From assembly GCA_023443225.1 (NCBI GenBank), contig JAEZVF010000077.1:83036-147035 (forward strand): a DNA stretch of 64,000 bases, written 5' to 3'. A model generated the notes under the pieces. It saw only the letters and a program-made list of their open reading frames with translations, ran no database searches and was not told the DNA's origin. The translations under genes were made by a program, and so were the position numbers. The stretch comes from Bacillota bacterium. Lineage in GTDB: Bacteria; Bacillota; Clostridia; Lachnospirales; Lachnospiraceae. The first letter of the stretch is position 1. Every line of letters starts with the position of its first letter. Below are positions 8,543-16,100 of the stretch, in pieces.

Positions 8543-9561
8543 ATTGTCACACCCTTTTCACCAGCTTTTACTTCACCGATGGTATAAACTGTTTCTCCTG
8601 CTGCCTGCAGCAATCTCACTGCTTTATCAGCATCCTGACTATCCACTGCTACAATCATACCAATACCCATATTATAAGTATTGTACATCATCTGCTCATC
8701 GATTTCTCCATCAGTAGAAAGCATACGGAAAATAGCAGGTATTTCATAACTGTCTTTGCGTACAACTGCATGCATTCCATCAGGAAGCATCCTTGGTATG
8801 TTCTCATAAAAACCACCACCTGTGATATGACTACATGCCTTCACTGTAACATTTCCAGTTTTCAAAGATTTTAACGCATTAACATATATTTTAGTAGGAG
8901 TTAATAAGGTTTCGCCTAAGGTTTTTCCTAACACTTCATAGTAAGAGTCTAATGCTTCTCTAGTCATACTGAATACTTTTCTTACTAAAGAATACCCATT
9001 ACTATGAATTCCGGAAGAAGCAATGCCGATTAGAGTGTCCCCTGGTTTTAAAGAAGCACCAGTAATTAACTCTTTACGGTCAACAATACCAACAGCAAAT
9101 CCAGCTAAATCATATTCATCAACCGGATAAAATCCTGGCATCTCTGCTGTCTCACCACCAATTAATGCGGAGCCAGCCATTTTACAGCCTTCTGCAACAC
9201 CACTTACAATGGTAGCAATTTTTTCAGGCTCATTTTTTCCACAGGCAATATAGTCTAAGAAGAATAATGGCTCACCACCTGCACAAGCAATATCATTCAC
9301 ACACATGGCAACACAGTCAATACCTATGGTGTCATGCTTGTCTAATATAAACGCCAACTTTAATTTCGTACCTACACCATCTGTACCAGATACCAATGTG
9401 GGTTCTTCCATATTCTTAAAGCTATTTAAAGAAAATGCACCTGAGAAGCCGCCAATACCCGTTAATACTTCACTTCTCATAGTACCTTTTATATGTTCCT
9501 TCATAAGTTCAACCGCTTTGTAACCAGCTTCAATATCTACGCCCGCCTTTTTGTAATCCAT
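8536..9561 (-). CDS. purM: phosphoribosylformylglycinamidine cyclo-ligase (AIR synthetase)
   Basis: PurM closes the imidazole ring to make AIR using ATP. The 341-residue protein starts MDYKKAGVDIEAGYKAVE and contains SGTDGVGTKLKLAF (ATP/dimer site) and GGETAEMPGFY, both characteristic. It is the first gene of purM-purN-purD. The 180-bp leader upstream contains no riboswitch that I could recognise, only a small GTTTTATTA/TAATAAAC dyad close to the ribosome binding site. Confidence 0.95.
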   Translation of the reverse strand: MDYKKAGVDIEAGYKAVELMKEHIKGTMRSEVLTGIGGFSGAFSLNSFKNMEEPTLVSGTDGVGTKLKLAFILDKHDTIGIDCVAMCVNDIACAGGEPLFFLDYIACGKNEPEKIATIVSGVAEGCKMAGSALIGGETAEMPGFYPVDEYDLAGFAVGIVDRKELITGASLKPGDTLIGIASSGIHSNGYSLVRKVFSMTREALDSYYEVLGKTLGETLLTPTKIYVNALKSLKTGNVTVKACSHITGGGFYENIPRMLPDGMHAVVRKDSYEIPAIFRMLSTDGEIDEQMMYNTYNMGIGMIVAVDSQDADKAVRLLQAAGETVYTIGEVKAGEKGVTIC

Positions 9562-9743
9562 GTTGAATCCTCCTATAATAGGTTTTATTAAAGTAATAAA
9601 CTTATTCGTGTATTACGTTATTCAATGTCTCTTGTTTTGAGTACAACCTTATATTAACATAACAATAGTGATTTGTCTTAGCTTTTCATTTATTAATTTC
9701 TTATCCTTTTTATTAGTGTAATTAATATATGAGTAGATTGCAC

Positions 9744-9779
9744 AAAAAAGATTGGGGGGAAATCCCCAATCTTTTTTTT
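9744..9779 (-). terminator. strong bidirectional terminator after the lipoprotein gene
   Basis: AAAGATTGGGG and its complement form an 11-bp stem with a short loop, flanked by T runs on both strands. It overlaps the lipoprotein stop codon and separates that gene from purM. Confidence 0.85.
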
Positions 9780-10320
9780 ACGCCTCCAACTGATAATCAA
9801 TAATCTTCCATTTTCCATCAATTAGTTGCATATTGAATTCTAAATAGATATAGCCACTATCTTTAGTTAATTGTATAGCATATTCACCATGAACTAATTG
9901 TTCTTGTTTGTCATATTCACGTAATCTAAAATACATACATTCTGTAGTCGTGAATTGATCTTTGTAATCATATTTATCTAATTTGCTTGTATCTACTAAA
10001 TTTTCTTGTATATACTTATAATCACCATTTAAAAATGCCTTTACAAAATAATAAGCATTAATCTGATATTGTGTACCTTCAAAACTATTTATAAACTCAT
10101 TATTATCAAGTATTTGTTGCAATTCAGGATTTGATTGTTCCTCTTTCTGTGTAGTATCCTCATTGACTTCTAGAGAATCTTCTTTCTTATCCTCTGTGCT
10201 AATAGTATTGTTTGATTCTTGTTGGCTAGTATTATTTTGTGGTAAACTTTTCTTATCACAAGAACAAAAAATCATAACAATAGCTAAACAAAGAATAACA
10301 AACTTTTTCTTAAAATGCAT
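9778..10320 (-). CDS. predicted lipoprotein of unknown function
   Basis: Starting at the ATG at 10320, preceded by AGGGGG, the 180-residue protein has a lipoprotein signal with lipobox-like IFCSC (Cys near residue 18). A Ser/Glu/Asp/Gln-rich low-complexity linker (about 25-65) follows, then a compact alpha+beta domain. That domain ends in ...VHGEYAIQLTKDSGYIYLEF...GKWKIIDYQLEA, reminiscent of NTF2-like/DUF4829-type secreted domains. It is likely anchored outside the membrane. The gene interrupts the purine genes and has a terminator on each side, so it is probably an independently transcribed insertion. Function unknown. Confidence 0.7.
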   Translation of the reverse strand: MHFKKKFVILCLAIVMIFCSCDKKSLPQNNTSQQESNNTISTEDKKEDSLEVNEDTTQKEEQSNPELQQILDNNEFINSFEGTQYQINAYYFVKAFLNGDYKYIQENLVDTSKLDKYDYKDQFTTTECMYFRLREYDKQEQLVHGEYAIQLTKDSGYIYLEFNMQLIDGKWKIIDYQLEA

Positions 10321-10435
10321 TATTTTAGTACCCCCTATAATATTTTTAACATCCTCAATATTACCATATATTGGAATATTTATCAATATAGTAATTTCAG
10401 AGTTTCTTCTTCTTTTTCTTCTCCCCCATGAATAC

Positions 10436-10468
10436 AAAAAATCCCTGACTTCGAAAAGTAAGGGATTT
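10436..10468 (-). terminator. terminator after purE
   Basis: AATCCCT and AGGGATT pair around a 14-nt loop and are followed on the minus strand by six T residues. It lies 25 bp downstream of the purE stop. Confidence 0.7.
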
Positions 10469-10492
10469 GGACAATTTCATTTTGTCTTGTGA

Positions 10493-11011
10493 TTATTTCA
10501 TATCTTTAATATAAGCTTTGTAGCCTTCTTTTTCCAGTTTCTTAGCTTTTTCAGCTACTCCATTCTTAAGCCCTTCGGAATAAGCCTTTATACGGTCTAA
10601 TAATTTAGGGTCAGAGGTAGCTAAAATCTTAGCCGCAAGAAGTCCTGCATTTAAACCACCGTTGATTGCTACGGTTGCTACAGGAATGCCACCTGGCATC
10701 TGTACGATAGAATACAGGGAATCTACTCCTCCTAATGATTTCGTCATAATCGGAACGCCAATTACCGGCATAGGGAAGATAGCTGCTGACATTCCCGGAA
10801 GGTGCGCCGCTCCTCCTGCTCCAGCAATGATAACCTTATACCCTTTCTCTTCTGCTGATTTAGCATAATCGAAGAATATGTCAGGCATTCTGTGAGCAGA
10901 GATTATCGTCATATCATATTCAATTTCTAATACATCTAATATTTCTGCTGCTTTACTCATAATCTCAAGATCTGAGTCGCTCCCCATAATTATTCCAACC
11001 TTAACTGCCAT
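10493..11011 (-). CDS. purE: N5-carboxyaminoimidazole ribonucleotide mutase
   Basis: PurE rearranges N5-CAIR to CAIR in purine synthesis. The 172-residue protein has the class I signatures GIIMGSDSDLEIM near the N-terminus, SAHRMPD, and GAGGAAHLPGMSAA. No purK is adjacent. The gene lies 67 bp downstream of the M29 peptidase gene on the same strand and is followed by its own terminator, so it is separated from purMND by the lipoprotein unit. Confidence 0.94.
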   Translation of the reverse strand: MAVKVGIIMGSDSDLEIMSKAAEILDVLEIEYDMTIISAHRMPDIFFDYAKSAEEKGYKVIIAGAGGAAHLPGMSAAIFPMPVIGVPIMTKSLGGVDSLYSIVQMPGGIPVATVAINGGLNAGLLAAKILATSDPKLLDRIKAYSEGLKNGVAEKAKKLEKEGYKAYIKDMK

Positions 11012-11078
11012 TATTTAAATCCTCTCTTTCTCATATTGTATTTGGCTCCATTAATCCATTAGACTTATGGTCCAATAT

Positions 11079-13157
11079 TTATTGAAAAGCTTGATTTAAT
11101 AATTCCGTTCCAGGTAGTACGAATCTACCATCTATAATAATCGGAATCCTTTCACCATTCTTTTTATAAACTGATATCTCCCCTAATTCATCATAAGGGA
11201 TAGTAATATCCGTATGACAGTTAAAATAGGCTAGATTCATGTCTGTCTTACGTTTTATGGATATTTCATTGTCTTTTGCAACAATCAGCTTTCCATCAGG
11301 GTTATACAATGTTAAGTCTTCACTCATGTTATAACAGGTATCTCCTACCGCAAAATGAGGTCCTGTTTTTTCTGCTATTAGTATAGGCAGCTTATCTGCT
11401 ATCTGATATTTTTGTCCCATTACATAAGCTGTCGTGTTGGTTCCAATGGCAAATTCACCAATTGGCAGCGTATCCCGATTATATAAAAGATTTTCTTTCA
11501 TAAATTTCTTATTTTCTTCTTCGCTAGCAAAGTTTTCACAAGAATAATCGGTTATCATACCATCCTGGAAGCTAAGTGTTAACTCACGGTATTCCAAGTC
11601 ATTTAAATAAACCTTTGTAACATGAAGTAATCCTTCGGTTCCGGTAAGCTTAGGGGAAGTAAACACTTCACCAACTGGTATATTAACGTCTGCCGTACAG
11701 TTCTCGAATATAGTTTCTTTTTCAGGATTCTTAAGCTCATAAAGCATAACCTTAAGATTGGTTTTATTTCTATCCTTGCCTAGAATTCTAACGAATACAC
11801 CTTGATCGAGTGTATCAATAATAGCCTGCTGAATTTCCTTGTATTTTTGGTTATCTAACGTATTTACCTTAACCGTTTCTGCAAATATATCTTTAAACTG
11901 ACTACCAATTTCCGGTAATGGATAAGCTATTATTGTAAAGCTAGTTTCATCCCCTTTTATATACTCATTTTGAATAATTCCAAAGTCTCGGTAATACTCC
12001 ACCTGCAATTTCTGCTGCCGTTCATCTAATTGAATTGCTTCTTCTTTACTTTCAGGGATAAACTCCTTCTCACCAAATACTTCAATCACAGCAGGTCCTG
12101 CATATGCAGCGGCAGCCTCTTTATACTGCTCAAATGCAGCACGGGCACTCTCTAACTTTCTTTTGCTATATGCTTTATCAAGGAATAGAGCATTATCAAA
12201 ACGGTGATCGTAATCGTATTGACGGTTCGGTCCCGTAGAACAGTATCCTATCTTCCGATTCTGTCTCTTATTCACACTGCTGACTGCTGCTCGAAAGAGT
12301 ATCGGTTCTAATCCCATGTTTGCAAAGTACTCAAATGCATAGTATAGCATCCGCTCAAAACCAATGTTGTAACGTATGGCTACGGTAGATTTTTTACTCA
12401 AGTCTATTCCTGCTGCTTCAAAACCTCTACGGTACCCTTCCGTAAATGTAAATGCCATGGCTTTCATTTCTTCTTCCGGTAACTGATTAAAAAAGTCTGC
12501 AATCTGTAGTTCATTGTCTCCAATATATTCTCCAAATTGGTATAGATATCTTAAATCCTTAAAATCCCAACTCCTAATGATATCCTGGGCAAAAGAAAGC
12601 TCTTTGTCTAGCAACTCTCTCGTCCTGTATTTTACCATCTCTATGCAGTAGTCACTTGTGAAATCATAAATCGCCCTTTTTACATCTTTTAAGGTGTATT
12701 TATCTTCTTCTTCAAAATAATTATAAATTTCAATAAACAATTCAAGATAAATAGTAATATCAAATAGTCTGCATTCAAAAGCATATACAATCAATCCACG
12801 TAACTCTGTATATAAGAACGACAAGATTTCTCCATATTCTTTCCCAAGCTTCTCCCTTGCATATCTGGGATTCGCATAACTGCTCTCATAATTCTCCCCA
12901 AATATATCTTCATATAAATCATAGTTCAGATCCTGTAATTCTTTCAAGGACATCTTAGCTAATTTATCTTCCATTGCTATGGGAACAAGGTTCTTTATCT
13001 TTAAGATAAAATCCACTGTTTTTTTAAAATAATCCAACCAAGGTACTTTTATCGTTTCTTCCTCTGCCATGATTTCAATTCGTTCTATGGACAAAGCATA
13101 ACGTTCTTCAACTTCTTCATTTAATCCTCGAAATAATTCTCTATATTTCATACTCAT
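11079..13157 (-). CDS. M29-family (AmpS/AmpT-type) aminopeptidase with long N-terminal extension
   Basis: The C-terminal half has the ordered ligands of M29 dinuclear-metal aminopeptidases: E497 (GEVFTSPK), E568 (GEFAIGTN), H601 (TGPHFAVG), Y609, then H648 and D650 (CHTDITI). Spacing matches the known family apart from short insertions. The protein has 692 residues, against about 410 for ordinary M29 enzymes. The extra N-terminal roughly 300 residues are alpha-helical looking, rich in Tyr, Glu and Leu, and have no domain I recognise. No signal peptide is present, so it is probably cytoplasmic, trimming N-terminal residues from peptides. GGAGG precedes the ATG. Confidence 0.8.
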   Translation of the reverse strand: MSMKYRELFRGLNEEVEERYALSIERIEIMAEEETIKVPWLDYFKKTVDFILKIKNLVPIAMEDKLAKMSLKELQDLNYDLYEDIFGENYESSYANPRYAREKLGKEYGEILSFLYTELRGLIVYAFECRLFDITIYLELFIEIYNYFEEEDKYTLKDVKRAIYDFTSDYCIEMVKYRTRELLDKELSFAQDIIRSWDFKDLRYLYQFGEYIGDNELQIADFFNQLPEEEMKAMAFTFTEGYRRGFEAAGIDLSKKSTVAIRYNIGFERMLYYAFEYFANMGLEPILFRAAVSSVNKRQNRKIGYCSTGPNRQYDYDHRFDNALFLDKAYSKRKLESARAAFEQYKEAAAAYAGPAVIEVFGEKEFIPESKEEAIQLDERQQKLQVEYYRDFGIIQNEYIKGDETSFTIIAYPLPEIGSQFKDIFAETVKVNTLDNQKYKEIQQAIIDTLDQGVFVRILGKDRNKTNLKVMLYELKNPEKETIFENCTADVNIPVGEVFTSPKLTGTEGLLHVTKVYLNDLEYRELTLSFQDGMITDYSCENFASEEENKKFMKENLLYNRDTLPIGEFAIGTNTTAYVMGQKYQIADKLPILIAEKTGPHFAVGDTCYNMSEDLTLYNPDGKLIVAKDNEISIKRKTDMNLAYFNCHTDITIPYDELGEISVYKKNGERIPIIIDGRFVLPGTELLNQAFQ

Positions 13158-13252
13158 AGTAATATTCCTCCATATTAAGCTTATAAATTAATTCTAAGTA
13201 CACATTAAAAATTCAATTTATAAACGAATTACAAATACATATAAAATTCAAC

Positions 13253-13579
13253 TTACAAACTAATTCCAAGCATATATAAAATTAAATATATCACTGAAAG
13301 AAATCCGTTAAGAACCAATCCTATGATTGGTACATTATAATAAATTTCTTTTTCTTTGCAAGCCTTTACTCCAATGATAAAACCTACGATAGATAAAACA
13401 CACATAACCAAGCCAACTGCACCCAGTAACAAACTGCCATTCCCAGCGCTTAAGCTGGAAATATAGAATAAAACCAGTAGGCAAACACAAGATAGTATTC
13501 CCATCACAAGAGATATCAGACCTCTAACCGAATGTTTTTTGTCAGAAAATTTAAATGATTCTTTTTTGCGTAAAAACAA
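13253..13579 (-). CDS. small three-helix membrane protein (DUF6142-like)
   Basis: The product of about 108 residues has a basic N-terminus (FLRKKESFKFSDKKHSVRG) and three hydrophobic segments (about residues 22-42, 48-70 and 82-106). Start choice: a TTG at 13579 lies 5 nt from AGAGGGGAG. An upstream in-frame GTG at 13597 would overlap that ribosome site, so I prefer the TTG. It lies just downstream of the VanZ-like gene and is probably co-transcribed. Function unknown; similar small proteins are common in Lachnospiraceae. Confidence 0.65.
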   Translation of the reverse strand: MFLRKKESFKFSDKKHSVRGLISLVMGILSCVCLLVLFYISSLSAGNGSLLLGAVGLVMCVLSIVGFIIGVKACKEKEIYYNVPIIGLVLNGFLSVIYLILYMLGISL

Positions 13580-13600
13580 AGCAGCTCCCCTCTGCACGCC

Positions 13601-14077
13601 TTAGTGCTTATAATATTTTTTTTGCAAACCCTTAAGTATCCCATTGCAGATAAAAAAGCAGAGCCCTCCAAGTATTCCACCCATGGTATTTAAAAACAAG
13701 TCATCAACATCAAAAATCCCAACATTTAATATGATTTGAATAAGTTCAATTGACAGACTAAACTCTAGGCTAAGTAATACAATTTTGAAAAATTTACGGT
13801 TTTGAGGGCTGATAATGGGTAGGGCAAAACCAAATGGCATAAATGCCAGCACATTACCAAATATATTTACGACAAAACTCTCGATACCAAGTTCCTTCCG
13901 ATAAGTAATAAACCGTTTCAATTCTTTAAACAAGGTTAAATTATATCTATATTCTTCTGATACTAACGTCCGTCCATACCGTTCACTAAAGAAACAAAAA
14001 TACGCTAACAAAATAATATATAAAGCAAACAGTACGCGAGTTACTGTTATAATGATTTTTTTATGATTAGATTTCAA
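13601..14077 (-). CDS. VanZ-like family membrane protein
   Basis: The 158-residue protein has four to five hydrophobic segments and the VanZ-family pattern NIFGNVLAFMPFGFALP followed by SIELIQIIL and DVDDLFLNTMGGILG. VanZ relatives are integral membrane proteins, and one confers low-level teicoplanin resistance; most are uncharacterised. Translation starts at a TTG at 14077 with GGAG seven nt upstream. It is followed within 25 bp by a small membrane protein gene. Confidence 0.85.
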   Translation of the reverse strand: MKSNHKKIIITVTRVLFALYIILLAYFCFFSERYGRTLVSEEYRYNLTLFKELKRFITYRKELGIESFVVNIFGNVLAFMPFGFALPIISPQNRKFFKIVLLSLEFSLSIELIQIILNVGIFDVDDLFLNTMGGILGGLCFFICNGILKGLQKKYYKH

Positions 14078-14194
14078 TGAATATCTCCTTCGCCAACTTT
14101 CAATATCTCAACCATTATAAATCATATAGCCTTTTACGTAAAGGGGCAAATCATTGTAAATAACAAATAAAGAAACTGTAGTTCATACTAAAAA

Positions 14195-14227
14195 AGGGAC
14201 GCCACGCAATTTTTAGCATGACAGTCC
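14195..14227 (-). terminator. terminator after the 14251-15951 gene
   Basis: A 13-bp stem with several G-U pairs begins AAAGGGAC and is followed on the minus strand by six T residues. It lies 24 bp past the stop codon. Confidence 0.75.
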
Positions 14228-14250
14228 CTTTACCAAAATACTAATTAAAT

Positions 14251-15951
14251 TTAGTATGAGATATAAATATAGCTCGCTGCAATCGTAACTGGACTGCCTA
14301 AAGAATCCGTGATGTTCAAGGATTGCGTTGGAACCAGATAAATGCTGGATTTTGATTGAGGCGTACTCTTTAGGGTAATTGTAATTGTATTTGAGTTAAC
14401 ATAACCATAGGAATATATATCTGTGTTATTCTGGATAACTTGAAATCCAGGAGTTCCAGTAATATTACCATCAAAAGTTAATACAATCGTATTGGGGTAA
14501 TTATAAGTAGCTTTGGTTAAAACTGCTGTTTTCAAGCTAAAATCAGTATAATAATCTTTTAAACCTTCTGATAATTTATCTTCTGGGTTAACATTATAAC
14601 CGTTCCAATAACCGAGGGATACTTTCTGGTTACCGGTCAAAAGCACCGCAGAAGATGTTAAAGTATAATTTATCTGAAATGGATTTTTAGCATCTACTAC
14701 GCCTTGAATCCACTCGTTATTAATGATTGCATAACCGGGTGTCTGAATTTCACGGTCAAAGATTACGGTTAAGGTGTTATAGTGAGTTCTCTTAACAGAA
14801 ACTGCTTTCGCCTGTGGCATCCGCTTCGAATCTATACTAAAAATGATTGTAGTCGAGTCACCTCTAAGGCTGTTTCCTGATATGTCCTTAACACCCTGCA
14901 AATTTATAGAAATCCTTTTATTCCAATCGGTAGATGGAATCGCTGACAAATTGATTGTTAATGCTTTACTATCTGTACTTTTCACATAATTTGACGCATT
15001 ATTCAATATTTTTGTTGTCTCTGTTGTTATCGATTGACCATAATCAACTGCCTTAGCACCAGAGACCTGCATTGCACTAAAATCCATAGCTTCATCAAAA
15101 TTAAAAGTTACCAGCAAACCACTTTTATCCAATGTATAATTCGTATAAGCAGGAGCCCTTAAATCACAGTTATCTTTGTTATGTTTTTCCCGGTCATCCC
15201 AGCCCCAGGAATCCCAATAATCCCAGGAATCACTGTAATCCCAGTAATCATAATAATCATAATATTCATAATAATCTTCATAAGTCTCTAATTTAACTAT
15301 TTCAATACAGATGGTATCTCTAACGGAACTTGAATTGATTCCAGAATCTGATCTGGAAGCTATAGCAGTTAAGTACACAATCCCAGGTTTCAAACCAGTT
15401 ACGGTACCACGGTCATTTACGGATGCGTATTCTGTTTGATCAATGTACCAATAGGTCAGTTCCTTTGCGTCCTTTGGCGTAAGTTCACTATCAAAATCAT
15501 AACTTTCTCCGACAGCAATCACATGTCTTCCGTTTTTATCTTTATAAACATTATTTATTGTTATCTTAGATGCAGATGCTTTTACGGTAACTTTACAATA
15601 AGCAGTATATTTTAAGCCACCGTAGTAATAAACTGTACATTTAATTCGGGTAGTCCCTTTTTTTACAGAAGAAACTGTGATTGATTTTGAATCATTGCAC
15701 GTTTGTATGGTGGCCACTTTATCGTTTAATGAATTCCAGGTGATGTTCTTTACGTTTCTATTCACATTATAAACGGATAATGTAAAGGTTTCTCCACTCT
15801 CTCCCAATGTCATTTTACTGTAAGAAAGCTTTGGATTATGCTTTGGCTTTGGTTTGGCAGATGCAACAGCCGAAAAATCTGTTGAAATCATTGGTAAAAT
15901 TAGCATAACAGACAACAAAAAGACTGCTATTTTTTTAATACGCTTCTTCAT
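14251..15951 (-). CDS. secreted Ig-like surface protein with Tyr/Asp/Trp-rich linker
   Basis: The 566-residue protein has a signal peptide (1-32) and two Big_2-like domains (about 40-125 and 127-220, e.g. GTVTGLKPGIVYLTAIA). A 32-residue linker made almost only of Y, D, W, S and E (222-253) follows. The rest consists of SbsA/Big_5-type Ig-like repeats (APAYTNYTLDKSGLLVTFNF; YPNTIVLTFDGNITGTPGFQ). There is no LPXTG motif, SLH domain or membrane helix, so attachment to the cell is unclear. It is a shorter paralogue of the neighbouring 856-residue protein, with about 150 bp between them and a terminator after each. GGAGG precedes the ATG. Confidence 0.8.
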   Translation of the reverse strand: MKKRIKKIAVFLLSVMLILPMISTDFSAVASAKPKPKHNPKLSYSKMTLGESGETFTLSVYNVNRNVKNITWNSLNDKVATIQTCNDSKSITVSSVKKGTTRIKCTVYYYGGLKYTAYCKVTVKASASKITINNVYKDKNGRHVIAVGESYDFDSELTPKDAKELTYWYIDQTEYASVNDRGTVTGLKPGIVYLTAIASRSDSGINSSSVRDTICIEIVKLETYEDYYEYYDYYDYWDYSDSWDYWDSWGWDDREKHNKDNCDLRAPAYTNYTLDKSGLLVTFNFDEAMDFSAMQVSGAKAVDYGQSITTETTKILNNASNYVKSTDSKALTINLSAIPSTDWNKRISINLQGVKDISGNSLRGDSTTIIFSIDSKRMPQAKAVSVKRTHYNTLTVIFDREIQTPGYAIINNEWIQGVVDAKNPFQINYTLTSSAVLLTGNQKVSLGYWNGYNVNPEDKLSEGLKDYYTDFSLKTAVLTKATYNYPNTIVLTFDGNITGTPGFQVIQNNTDIYSYGYVNSNTITITLKSTPQSKSSIYLVPTQSLNITDSLGSPVTIAASYIYISY

Positions 15952-16040
15952 TTAAACTCCTCCAAGCACTAAATAGTTTACCCACATATAATATTACCAA
16001 TTTTTGTCATTTCAATGTCTGAATTAAGGCATTTACATGT

Positions 16041-16067
16041 AAAAAAGCCATCGCATTTTGCGATGGC
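16041..16067 (-). terminator. terminator after the 16101-18671 gene
   Basis: GCCATCGC and GCGATGGC form a perfect 8-bp stem with a 5-nt loop, followed on the minus strand by TTTTTT. It isolates the two Ig-like genes transcriptionally. Confidence 0.85.
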
Positions 16068-16100
16068 CTTCTTACATCTATGTGACATATATTTTAAGGA

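Noticed and set aside
9562..9743. Purine riboswitch upstream of purM
   Set aside because: I could not find the conserved purine riboswitch loops; only a weak AT-rich dyad is present.
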